From the NCBI GenBank assembly GCA_963665455.1, contig OY762279.1:3286001-3350000 (forward strand): a DNA stretch of 64,000 nt, written 5' to 3'. The position numbers and the translations under genes are program-made. This DNA is from VXNE01 sp963665455. Lineage in GTDB: Bacteria; Pseudomonadota; Gammaproteobacteria; Pseudomonadales; Azotimanducaceae. This document shows positions 9,420 through 17,413 of the stretch, piece by piece. The first letter of the stretch is position 1. Each line of letters opens with the position of its first letter. Under the pieces are notes generated by a model. It was not told where the DNA came from. It was given only the letters and a program-made list of their open reading frames with translations, and made no database searches.

Positions 9420-10172
9420 TTAGAGCCGATTGATGCGGTTTGCGAGGAAGCCCGCGCCGAAGCCGTTGTCGATGTTCACCACCGAGACGCCCGAGGCGCA
9501 GCTATTGAGCATCCCGAGCAGTGCCGCGACCCCGCCGAACGAGGCGCCGTAGCCGACGCTGGTCGGAACCGCGATCACGGGCGCCTCGACCAAGCCGCCG
9601 ACGACGCTCGGCAATGCGCCCTCCATGCCCGCGACGACGACAACGACCTTCGCCTCGCGCAGCTCGCTGGTGCGGGCCAGCAGCCGGTGAATGCCGGCGA
9701 CACCCGCGTCCTGGATGCGCACGACGGGACTGCCGTAGAAGTCACACGTGACGGCCGCTTCCTCCGCCACGGGCGCGTCCGACGTGCCGGCGGTGACCAC
9801 GGCGACTTGGGTTTCTGCCGGCGGCACGGCTTTCTGCCGCAGGGTGATGGCGCGTGCCGTGGGGTGGTACTCGGCGCCGCCGAGTTTCCCCTCGATGGCC
9901 GCGAACTTCTCCGCCTGCACGCGGGTCGCCAGGACGTTCTCGCCCCGCTCCCGCAACGCCCGGAAGGTGCGGAGGATCTGTTCGGGCGTCTTGAACTCCC
10001 CGTAGATGACCTCGGCCGCGCCGGTGCGCCGGGCCCGGTCGTGGTCGACGGTGACGTCACGGTCGCGCTCGAAGTAGGCGGCGTCGATGCGTTCGAGGGT
10101 ATCCGCCAGCGAGGCGTCGCCGGACCGGAAGGCGGCGATGAGGCCTGAAAGGCGGCTCAGTCGTTCATCCAT
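9420..10172 (-). CDS. larB: Nickel-pincer cofactor biosynthesis protein LarB
   Basis: A carboxylase/hydrolase of the PurE-like superfamily (250 residues) that carboxylates the pyridinium ring of nicotinic acid adenine dinucleotide and splits its phosphoanhydride, the first step of pincer synthesis. The N-terminal ~110 residues are the LarB-specific part. The C-terminal half has the PurE-like core: GTSDAPVAEEA, GMEGALPSVVGG, PTSVGYGASF, and the conserved Cys in LNSCASGVSVVNIDNG. The start overlaps the end of larC by 16 bp, so the two are translated as a unit. Confidence 0.94.
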   Translation of the reverse strand: MDERLSRLSGLIAAFRSGDASLADTLERIDAAYFERDRDVTVDHDRARRTGAAEVIYGEFKTPEQILRTFRALRERGENVLATRVQAEKFAAIEGKLGGAEYHPTARAITLRQKAVPPAETQVAVVTAGTSDAPVAEEAAVTCDFYGSPVVRIQDAGVAGIHRLLARTSELREAKVVVVVAGMEGALPSVVGGLVEAPVIAVPTSVGYGASFGGVAALLGMLNSCASGVSVVNIDNGFGAGFLANRINRL

Positions 10173-11353
10173 GCGGCGATCTCGCGTTCGGCGGCGTCCC
10201 TGCAGGCCAAGTAGTCCTTGCCCCGCGCGCGGGCCAGCCGGAGGACGTCATCGTGTTCGGCCTTCCACCTTTGCCGGCCATCGGGCAGCGTCGCGACCTT
10301 CACGCGCACGTCGCCAAGGGACGTGGGGACCGTGACGGTCTTCCGGGGCAGCATCCACTTGCGCACGTCCCGGAAGCGCACGCCGATGGTGGTGGAATCC
10401 CGCACGAGGCGCTCGACCACCGTCGGCAGATCGTCCGGATGCGCCAACACGGAGACGCGGTGCGCGGGGCGGGACTTCTTCATGAGGCCCGGCGTCACCA
10501 TCACGTCCCGCGCGCCGGCCTCGAACAGCCCCTCGATCAGGGGTTGGAAGGCCTCCGGGCTCATGTCGTCCACGTTGCAGTCGATCTCGACGTTGGTCTC
10601 CGTCTCGTAGGGCGGGGTGGCGTCGCCGTCCGCAGTGCCGAGCATCACCCGCAGGACGTTCGGAATGGCGAAATCCTTCTGCCCAATCCCGTAGGCGATC
10701 CGCGTGGCCGTGAAACCCTCGGGCTCGGCGAAGGTGTCCACGGTGCCCCGCAGGATGGCGGCACCCGTGGGCGTGGTGGTTTCGGCCTCGACCCGCCCGT
10801 AGCTGCACGGCGCGCCCTTCAGCAGGGCCGCGGTGGCCGGGGCGGGCACGGGCATCAGTCCGTGGGCGCAACGGACCATGCCGCCGCCGACCTCGACCGG
10901 GCGCGCCCAGGCCCGCTCGACGCCGAGCCATTCGAGCCCGAGCGCGGTCGCCACGATGTCCACGATCGCGTCCGTGGCGCCCACCTCATGGAAGTGCACC
11001 TCCTCCACGCCGATGCCGTGGATGCCGGCCTCGGCCTCAGCCAACGCCCGAAAAATGGCCACGGCGCGAGTTTCGACGGCTTGCGGGTAACGCGCTTCCT
11101 GGATGATCTCGACGATGTGCGCGAGCCGGCGATGCGGGCGCGGCGCGTCTTCGCGGAGCCGCACCGTCGCCTGCGTCCCGGTGATGCCCATCTTGCGCGC
11201 CGGAGCGAGCACGAGCTCGAACTCCGAGGCGAGGCGGAGCTTGGCCAGCTCCCCTTGCAGATAGTCCTCGGGCACGCCGAGATCTGCCATGGCACCGATG
11301 TGCATGTCGCCGGAGATGCCGCTGAAGCAGTCGTAGAGGAGGGCGCTGGGCAT
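10157..11353 (-). CDS. larC: Nickel-pincer cofactor biosynthesis protein LarC (nickel insertase)
   Basis: A CTP-dependent cyclometallase (398 residues) that inserts nickel into the bis-thiolated pincer ligand. The N-terminus (LLYDCFSGISGDM) and the EEVHFHEVGATDAIVD segment, rich in His and acidic metal ligands, are typical. In some lactobacilli LarC is made by a frameshift between two reading frames; here it is one continuous frame. It is the first gene of larC-larB-larE and is divergent from the AAA-ATPase gene across a 118-bp gap. Confidence 0.94.
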   Translation of the reverse strand: MPSALLYDCFSGISGDMHIGAMADLGVPEDYLQGELAKLRLASEFELVLAPARKMGITGTQATVRLREDAPRPHRRLAHIVEIIQEARYPQAVETRAVAIFRALAEAEAGIHGIGVEEVHFHEVGATDAIVDIVATALGLEWLGVERAWARPVEVGGGMVRCAHGLMPVPAPATAALLKGAPCSYGRVEAETTTPTGAAILRGTVDTFAEPEGFTATRIAYGIGQKDFAIPNVLRVMLGTADGDATPPYETETNVEIDCNVDDMSPEAFQPLIEGLFEAGARDVMVTPGLMKKSRPAHRVSVLAHPDDLPTVVERLVRDSTTIGVRFRDVRKWMLPRKTVTVPTSLGDVRVKVATLPDGRQRWKAEHDDVLRLARARGKDYLACRDAAEREIAAWMND

Positions 11354-11471
11354 GGGGTGATGTTAACTGATGCGAGTGCCTGCTCCGCGGCCGTCCTGGG
11401 AGAGGCGCATCCGTATCGACCAGCGCTTCCCCGATGTTGGACAATGTACGTCGCGTTGCGAGGACCACGAC

Positions 11472-12644
11472 ATGAGGACGATCAGCAGCCTGCGCCTAGA
11501 TGGCTTCCTGTCATTTCCTCCCGGGTCGGAGGCGTTCGACCTTGCCCCTTTGAACGTACTGATCGGCCCCAACGGGGCCGGAAAGTCGAACTTTCTGGAA
11601 GCCATCGAACTACTCGGGGCCACGCCTGGGAACTTCGCGTCCGCCATTAGGGATGGTGGTCGCGCCGGCGAGTGGATCTGGAAGGGCGAGGGCAACGCCT
11701 CCGCGACGCTCGAGGCGGTGATCGAGGACGCCAAGCCGACGGGGCGACCGTTACGGTACCGGCTTGCGTTTACCGGAGATGCACGCGGCAGGCTGGAGGT
11801 GGTTGACGAGGCAGTCGAGGAAGTCCGCCCGCAGTCCGGCGAGCAGGACGTCTACTTCTACTATCGCTATCAGGAAGGTCGTCCGGCGCTCAACGTCCGC
11901 AACGAGGACTCGCCGCGGCATCTAGCCCGCGAGACATTGGTTCCCGATCAGTCCGTGCTGGCGCAACGGAAGGATCCCGACCAGTACCCCGAGGTCACTT
12001 GGCTTGGGGAACGTTTCGCGCAAATCAGGACGTACCGGGACTGGACCATCGGCCGCTATCCGACCGTACGGCGACCCCAAAGGACGGACCTGCCGGAGGA
12101 CATCCTACTCGCGGACAACAGCAACCTTGCCTTGGTGCTCAATCAGATCGAGCATCACGACAGCAGGCGGTTCAGGGCTCTCCTGAGGCGCTTCTTTCCG
12201 CGCTTCGAGCACATTACAACTCCGGTGTCCGGTGGCCAAGTGGAGTTCTTCCTGCACGAACGCGGATTCTCGACACCGATTCCATCCACGCGGCTCTCGG
12301 ACGGCACTATTCGGTTCATTGCGATGCTGGCGCTGCTGCTGGCCCCCCGATGCCCGCCGCTGATTTGCCTGGAGGAGCCCGAGTTGGGGTTGCATCCCGA
12401 TGCGCTGACGATTGTTACGGAGTTGCTGGTGGAGGCGTCCGAACGCACGCAGCTAATCATCACGACCCACTCTGACGCGCTGGTCTCCGCCTTGAGCAGC
12501 CAACCAGAAGCCGTGGTCGCCTGCGAGCGCCCCGGCGCTGGGACCACGTTACGCCGGCTGGACGGCGAACAGCTCGGCGATTGGCTCGACCAGTACCAGC
12601 TTGGCGACCTGTGGCGCATGGGCGAACTGGGGGCCAATTCTTGA
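11472..12644 (+). CDS. AAA/SMC-like ATPase (AAA_21 type), candidate defence ATPase
   Basis: A predicted RecF/SMC-like ATPase of 390 residues. Walker A GPNGAGKS is at about residues 32-39. The ABC-type half follows late, with a signature-like RLSDGTIRFIAMLALLL, Walker B LICLEEPELGLHPD and the switch His in ITTHSDALVSAL. The ATG at 11472 is chosen because it places the conserved strand (RTISSLRLDGF) at the N-terminus; the frame is open further upstream but looks non-coding. The stop overlaps the start of a DUF4276 gene (TTGA), so the two are coupled. ATPase plus DUF4276 pairs recur in accessory regions and resemble OLD/TOPRIM-type defence pairs. The defence role is inference. Confidence 0.85.
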   Translation: MRTISSLRLDGFLSFPPGSEAFDLAPLNVLIGPNGAGKSNFLEAIELLGATPGNFASAIRDGGRAGEWIWKGEGNASATLEAVIEDAKPTGRPLRYRLAFTGDARGRLEVVDEAVEEVRPQSGEQDVYFYYRYQEGRPALNVRNEDSPRHLARETLVPDQSVLAQRKDPDQYPEVTWLGERFAQIRTYRDWTIGRYPTVRRPQRTDLPEDILLADNSNLALVLNQIEHHDSRRFRALLRRFFPRFEHITTPVSGGQVEFFLHERGFSTPIPSTRLSDGTIRFIAMLALLLAPRCPPLICLEEPELGLHPDALTIVTELLVEASERTQLIITTHSDALVSALSSQPEAVVACERPGAGTTLRRLDGEQLGDWLDQYQLGDLWRMGELGANS

Positions 12645-13255
12645 CGAGCATCCGCATATTCATGGAGGGCGGTGGTGAAGGTGCTTCTGGGCGCGCATCG
12701 CTGCGTCGAGGTATGGATGCGTTCCTCGCGGAGGCGAAGGCCGTGGCGCGAAGGCGGTCTTGGCGTTGGCAGCTCAGTTGCCTGGGCTCTCGCGAAGCGA
12801 CCTTTAGGCGCTTTCGCACCGCTGTCGACAGGGGTGAGGCCGACCTGATCTTCCTGCTGGTCGATGCGGAGGCGGCCGTGACCCAACCGGTCCTTGAGCA
12901 CTTGGCGGCGAGGGACCACTGGGCCTTGGGCTTCGCCTCGGAGGATCGCGTGCACCTGATGGTGCAGACCATGGAGACGTGGATCGTCGCGGATCCGAAC
13001 GCGGTTGAGGCGTACTACGGGCCAAGCTTTCGGTCCGTCCTGCCGACCACGGTGAACCTGGAGCGCGTGCCCAAACGAGACGTCGAGCGGGCACTCGCGC
13101 GCGCCACGGAGAACACGACCAAAGGCACCTACCACAAGATCCGCCATGCCAGCGCGCTGCTTGCCCTTCTGGACGCCGAGCGAGTGTGCGTTCGGTGCGC
13201 GAGCTGCGACAGGTTTCTGCGGAAGCTTGATGAGGTGCTTTCCGGCGGTGACTGA
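12641..13255 (+). CDS. DUF4276 family protein, partner of the AAA ATPase
   Basis: A 204-residue protein I recognise as DUF4276 from the MEGGGEG N-terminal motif, the LIFLLVDAEA strand, the HLMVQTMETWIVAD segment and the KGTYHKIRHASALL region. The TTG start at 12641 is chosen because it overlaps the ATPase stop (TTGA); an earlier start would run through the ATPase gene. An N-terminal Glu-Gly followed by a hydrophobic strand ending in D-x-E is reminiscent of a TOPRIM nuclease core. That comparison is mine and needs a structure prediction. Its coupling to the ATPase suggests one complex, with ATPase sensing and a DUF4276 effector. Confidence 0.8.
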   Translation: MTSIRIFMEGGGEGASGRASLRRGMDAFLAEAKAVARRRSWRWQLSCLGSREATFRRFRTAVDRGEADLIFLLVDAEAAVTQPVLEHLAARDHWALGFASEDRVHLMVQTMETWIVADPNAVEAYYGPSFRSVLPTTVNLERVPKRDVERALARATENTTKGTYHKIRHASALLALLDAERVCVRCASCDRFLRKLDEVLSGGD

Positions 13256-13367
13256 CCTACGCGGTTGGTGCGGCATTTGCGAGGCGGTTCGTCCGCAACG
13301 GGCAGGCGAACCTCTCGCTCGAAGGGTTCCCCGTTAGAATCCCGGTGGACAGGACAGCGCGGCACGC

Positions 13368-13991
13368 GTGACGACACCAGACTTCCCCGACCACTTCTTC
13401 GACCGCGTTGACACGAGTCCCGACGCCGAGTTCTATCGCCAGCCGCGCCTCGTGCAGCACATCGACCAAGTCACCATCGACGCGCTGACGGCTTGGTATG
13501 GCGAGTTCCTGTTCGCCGGGGCGGACGTGCTGGACGTGATGTCTTCGTGGGTGTCGCACTACCCCGCGGACCTGGCGCTTGGGCGCGTGGCCGGGCTCGG
13601 CATGAACGCGGCGGAGCTGGAGGCGAACCCGCGCCTTGGCGAACACTGCGTACACGACCTCAACGCCGACCCCGAGCTGCCATACGGGGAGGCGGAGTTC
13701 GACCGCGCCACCATCGCGGTCTCGATTCAGTACCTCGTCCGGCCCGTGGAGGCGGTGCGGTCCATCGCCCGGGTGCTGCGGCCCGGCGGCCGGCTTTGCG
13801 TCGCCATGTCCCACCGCTGCTTTCCGACGAAGGCGATCCGGGCCTTTCATCAGTTGCCGCCGGGGGAGCGCGTGCGGCTGGTGGGCGCATACCTAAACCT
13901 GGGAGGTTTCGAGGAGGTGGCGTTCGTCGACCGCTCCCCCGAGCAGGGCGACCCGCTATGGATCGTGACTGGCGAAACGCCGGCGGCGTGA
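13368..13991 (+). CDS. Class I SAM-dependent methyltransferase
   Basis: A 207-residue predicted methyltransferase starting at GTG. Motif I is weak: ADVLDVMSSWVSHYP replaces the usual glycine-rich loop. The acidic strand (VAGLGMNAAELEANP) and the motif IV/post-IV region are clear (FDRATIAVSIQYLVRPVEAVRSIARVLRPGGRL in outline). It ends with a WIVTGETP-like tail. The substrate is unknown. It stands alone, 112 bp after the DUF4276 gene and 77 bp before dinB. Membership of the ATPase cassette cannot be excluded, but spacing does not favour it. Confidence 0.75.
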   Translation: MTTPDFPDHFFDRVDTSPDAEFYRQPRLVQHIDQVTIDALTAWYGEFLFAGADVLDVMSSWVSHYPADLALGRVAGLGMNAAELEANPRLGEHCVHDLNADPELPYGEAEFDRATIAVSIQYLVRPVEAVRSIARVLRPGGRLCVAMSHRCFPTKAIRAFHQLPPGERVRLVGAYLNLGGFEEVAFVDRSPEQGDPLWIVTGETPAA

Positions 13992-14040
13992 CCGGCTAGA
14001 CGCTCCAATCCGGCGCGGGGCGGGTTGCCGCCGTTGTTAT

Positions 14041-14056
14041 ATGTACTTTTGTACAG
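14041..14056. promoter_or_regulatory. Putative LexA (SOS) box upstream of dinB
   Basis: The sequence ATGT-N8-ACAG matches the gammaproteobacterial LexA box CTGT-N8-ACAG at 7 of 8 fixed positions and contains the palindrome GTAC-N4-GTAC. It ends 12 bp before the dinB ATG, where LexA would block transcription or initiation. Position and partner gene make SOS control likely. Confidence 0.65.
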
Positions 14057-14068
14057 TATTCTCTCGTC

Positions 14069-15343
14069 ATGGCCGAAGCACATTGGCGGCGCATCGTGGC
14101 GCACGCCGACATGGACGCGTTCTACGCGGCGGTGGAGCAACTCGATCATCCGGAACTGCGGGGCCGCCCCGTGTTGGTCGGCCCGCGCGGCAACCGGGGC
14201 GTGGTCCTGACGGCGAGCTACGAGGCGCGTCCCCATGGCGTCGGCAGCGCCATGCCCATCGCCCGCGCCCGGCGCCTCTGTCCGGACGCGGTGACCGTTC
14301 CTCCTCGCTTCGACCGCTACGAGGAACTCTCGGCGACCATCATGCGGGTGTTCGGGGACTTCTCTCCCTGCGTGGAGGCGCTCAGCCTCGACGAGGCGTT
14401 CATCGAACTCTCCGGTGCCGAGCGGCTCTTCGGGCCGCCGGAGCGCATGGCGCGGCGCATCAAGGAGGCGGTGCGGGACGCCACGGGCCTGACGGCGAGC
14501 GTGGGCATTTCGGGGACCAAGTACGTCGCCAAGGCGGCCAGCAGCTACGACAAGCCCGACGGCCTCACTGTGGTGCCGCCCAGGGACGCCAAGGCTTGGC
14601 TCGCGCCCCAATCCGTGTCCCGGCTCTTTGGTGCCGGACCGAAGACACTGCCGAAGTTCGCGGCGCTCGGGCTGTGCACCATCGGGGACGTGGCGCGGTG
14701 CGATCCGCGCGAGCTACAGCGTGGTCTTGGCAGTGCGGGGGCGCACTTTGCGGCGCTCGCGAACGGCCGTGATCCGCGGCGCGTCGAGGGCGGTCGAGCC
14801 TCCCGCAGCGTGGGTTCGGACCGCACGCTGCTCGCCGATGTCTCAAGGCGCGCCGAGATCCTCCCGCACCTTCGAGACGCGGCCGACCGGATCGGAAGAC
14901 GCCTGCGCCGCAAGGGCCGCGCGGCCCGGGGCGTCCGGGTTCGGCTGAAGACGGCGCGCTTCGAGATGCTCACGCGGCAATGTCTCCTTCCGCGGGCGAC
15001 CGACGTGGCCGACGTGTTGTACGAGACGGCGGATCGGCTCCTCGACTCCTTCGGCCACCCCGGGCCGTTCCGGCTCGTGGGCATGGCGGCCTACGACCTC
15101 TCGCCCGTCGGGTCGCCCGAGCAACTCGCACTCTTCGACCGGCATGGCCGAGCGCGACGGCTCGAAGGCACGTTGGACGCCCTGATCGCGCGTTTCGGCA
15201 AGGGGGTGGTGGGGCGCGCCCGGGATCTCGGCGCGGAGCGCACCCTCGGTGGGCGCGACGCGGGGCCGAATTTGGATTTCCTGGACGTGAACCGTGGGTC
15301 GAGCGGGGCCGAGGTGTCCCGCGACGCCCGGCAAAACCTGTAA
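14069..15343 (+). CDS. dinB: DNA polymerase IV (Y-family, error-prone)
   Basis: A translesion polymerase of the DinB type, 424 residues against ~350 in E. coli. The palm begins with AHADMDAFYAAVEQL (catalytic Asp14/Asp16) and carries LSLDEAFIEL with the second catalytic acidic pair. The ASVGISGTKYVAKAASSYDKPDG helix-hairpin region and the little-finger domain follow. About 60 residues after the little finger have no clear domain and no evident QLxLF-type clamp-binding peptide, although EQLALFDRHG at about residues 351-360 is a reasonable clamp-binding candidate. A LexA-like box precedes it. No umuC or imuB genes are nearby. Confidence 0.94.
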   Translation: MAEAHWRRIVAHADMDAFYAAVEQLDHPELRGRPVLVGPRGNRGVVLTASYEARPHGVGSAMPIARARRLCPDAVTVPPRFDRYEELSATIMRVFGDFSPCVEALSLDEAFIELSGAERLFGPPERMARRIKEAVRDATGLTASVGISGTKYVAKAASSYDKPDGLTVVPPRDAKAWLAPQSVSRLFGAGPKTLPKFAALGLCTIGDVARCDPRELQRGLGSAGAHFAALANGRDPRRVEGGRASRSVGSDRTLLADVSRRAEILPHLRDAADRIGRRLRRKGRAARGVRVRLKTARFEMLTRQCLLPRATDVADVLYETADRLLDSFGHPGPFRLVGMAAYDLSPVGSPEQLALFDRHGRARRLEGTLDALIARFGKGVVGRARDLGAERTLGGRDAGPNLDFLDVNRGSSGAEVSRDARQNL

Positions 15344-15371
15344 AATCGCGGCGTTCAGGAGGACACCCCCA

Positions 15372-17345
15372 ATGAAAGCAATCTTGGCAAGCGCCTGCGT
15401 GCTCGCCGCCGTGGCCGGGCATGCGCTCCGCGTCGACAATTTCATGCTGCTCGATCACGACGGCAAGGCCCACGAGCTCTACTACTATTCAGACGCCAGC
15501 GCCGTCGTGCTCATCGTGCAGGGCAACGGCTGCCCCATCGTGCGCAATGCGCTGCCGGACTACCGGGCGATCAGCGACGCGTACGCGGACCGGAACGTCC
15601 GGTTCCTCATGATCAACTCGAACCTCCAGGACGGTCGGGAGTCCATCGCGGCGGAAGCGCGGGAGTGGAACATCCCGTATCCGATTCTCGTGGACGAAAC
15701 GCAGCTCGTGGGCGAATCGCTGGGGTTGACGCGCACGGCGGAGGTTCTGGTCATCGACCCCGATGGATGGGAAATGGTCTACCGCGGCGCGGTCAACGAC
15801 CGCCTCACCTACGAACGCCAGAAGCAGGAGGCCTCCGAGCACTACGTGCGCGACGCCCTCGACGCCGTGCTCGCGGGGGACCAGGTCGCCGCCATCGGTG
15901 CCGCCAGCGCGGCGAAGGGTTGCCTCATCAACCTGCCCGGCGCGGAGGCCGATCACACCCAGATCTCCTACAGCGACACCATCGCGCCGCTCCTGCGCGA
16001 CAACTGCCAGGAATGCCACCGTCCGGGCGGCATCGGGCCCTGGGCCATGACCGGCTACCCGATGGTGCGGGGCTTTGCGCCGATGATCCGCGAGGTCGTT
16101 CGCACGAAGCGCATGCCGCCGTGGCACGCCGACCCCCACGTCGGCGTCTGGAAGGAAGACCGGAGCCTCTCCGTGGAGGAACGCCAGGCCTTGGTGCATT
16201 GGATCGAGGCCGGTGCGCCCCGGGGCACCGGGCCGGATCCCCTCGCGGAGGCGGTCACGCAGGCACCGGAGTGGCCGCTCGGTGAACCGGACCTCATCGT
16301 AGAAATCCCAGCCTTCGAGGTGGCGGCCTCGGGGATCGTCGAGTACCAGTTCCCGGTGGTCGAGAATCCGCTTGACCGGGACGTCTGGGTGCGGGCCATG
16401 GCCATCGACCCGGGCGTGACGGAGGTGGTGCACCACGTGCTCGTGGGGACGACGGACCCGGGCCGCGAGGTCAAGTACTCCGACGAGAGCCTGATGAACA
16501 ACTACCTCGGGGGCTACGCGCCGGGCTCCGGACCCCAGATGATGCCGGAGGGAACGGGCGTGTTCGTGCCGAAGGACGTGGCCTTCCTGTTCCAGATGCA
16601 CTACACGCCGTACGGCAAGGTCGTGACGGACCGGACCCGCATGGGGCTCTATCTGCACGACGAGCCGCCGGACAATTTCCTGCGCCATAGCGTGGCGCTC
16701 AATCCCACCATCGTCATCCCGGCGCACGCGCGCGACCACCAGGAGTCCGCCTACTTCGAGTTCTATCGCGACGCCGTGCTCTACGAGCTCCTGCCGCATT
16801 CGCACTACCGGGGCAAGAGCTCGACGTTCAGCCTCCAATATCCGGATGGCCGGGAGGAGTTGGTCCTCTCCGTGCCGAACTACGATTTCAACTGGCAGCG
16901 TGGCTACGCGTTCGTGGAGCCGCGGGTGCTTCCCGCGGGCACCCGGCTTCTGCACACCACCGTCTACGACAACTCCGCCCAGAACCCGGGCAACCCCGAT
17001 CCCACCCGGGACATCTCCTGGGGCCTCTACTCCGACGACGAGATGCTCTACGGAGACTTCGTGTTCAGTTGGGTGGAGGAGACCGCGGAACATCCCATCG
17101 ACGAACCCGGCCGGACGGAAGTCGTGCAGATGGTCGGCTTCCTGGACCGGGACCGGAACGGCGGCGTCCATCCCGACGAGGTGCCGCAACAGATGCGGGA
17201 GGACTTCGACAAGGCGCTGGCCCAGGGCGACAGCGACGGGAACGGCGAGTTGGACTTGGCGGAATACTGGGCGGTCGCGGTCGCGCAGGCCCGCCGGCAG
17301 CGCGCGGCGAGTGCCGAGGAGGCCGACTCCGCCGCGGGGGAGTAG
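15372..17345 (+). CDS. Secreted redoxin - cytochrome c - copper oxygenase-like - EF-hand fusion protein
   Basis: A 657-residue multidomain protein with a short signal peptide. Domains in order: a thioredoxin/AhpC-like redoxin (~20-170) with GCPIVR at residues 53-58; a cytochrome-c-like segment with one CxxCH haem motif (C212, C215, H216 in NCQECHRPGG); a domain resembling type II copper ascorbate-dependent monooxygenases (~270-590) with EVVHHVLVG, FQMHYTPYG and LLPHSHYRG as likely Cu ligands; and a C-terminal EF-hand pair (DRDRNGGVHPDE, DSDGNGELDLAE). AGGAGG precedes the ATG at 15372. Such fusions occur in marine Proteobacteria, Planctomycetes and Verrucomicrobia. The substrate is unknown; extracellular oxidative chemistry is the best inference. 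Confidence 0.8.
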   Translation: MKAILASACVLAAVAGHALRVDNFMLLDHDGKAHELYYYSDASAVVLIVQGNGCPIVRNALPDYRAISDAYADRNVRFLMINSNLQDGRESIAAEAREWNIPYPILVDETQLVGESLGLTRTAEVLVIDPDGWEMVYRGAVNDRLTYERQKQEASEHYVRDALDAVLAGDQVAAIGAASAAKGCLINLPGAEADHTQISYSDTIAPLLRDNCQECHRPGGIGPWAMTGYPMVRGFAPMIREVVRTKRMPPWHADPHVGVWKEDRSLSVEERQALVHWIEAGAPRGTGPDPLAEAVTQAPEWPLGEPDLIVEIPAFEVAASGIVEYQFPVVENPLDRDVWVRAMAIDPGVTEVVHHVLVGTTDPGREVKYSDESLMNNYLGGYAPGSGPQMMPEGTGVFVPKDVAFLFQMHYTPYGKVVTDRTRMGLYLHDEPPDNFLRHSVALNPTIVIPAHARDHQESAYFEFYRDAVLYELLPHSHYRGKSSTFSLQYPDGREELVLSVPNYDFNWQRGYAFVEPRVLPAGTRLLHTTVYDNSAQNPGNPDPTRDISWGLYSDDEMLYGDFVFSWVEETAEHPIDEPGRTEVVQMVGFLDRDRNGGVHPDEVPQQMREDFDKALAQGDSDGNGELDLAEYWAVAVAQARRQRAASAEEADSAAGE

Positions 17346-17413
17346 CGCGCCGAGCGGCCGCTTGGAAGAGGCCGGGCAAGGCGGTGCGCGCGTCACCGGC
17401 TGGCACCTGAGCC

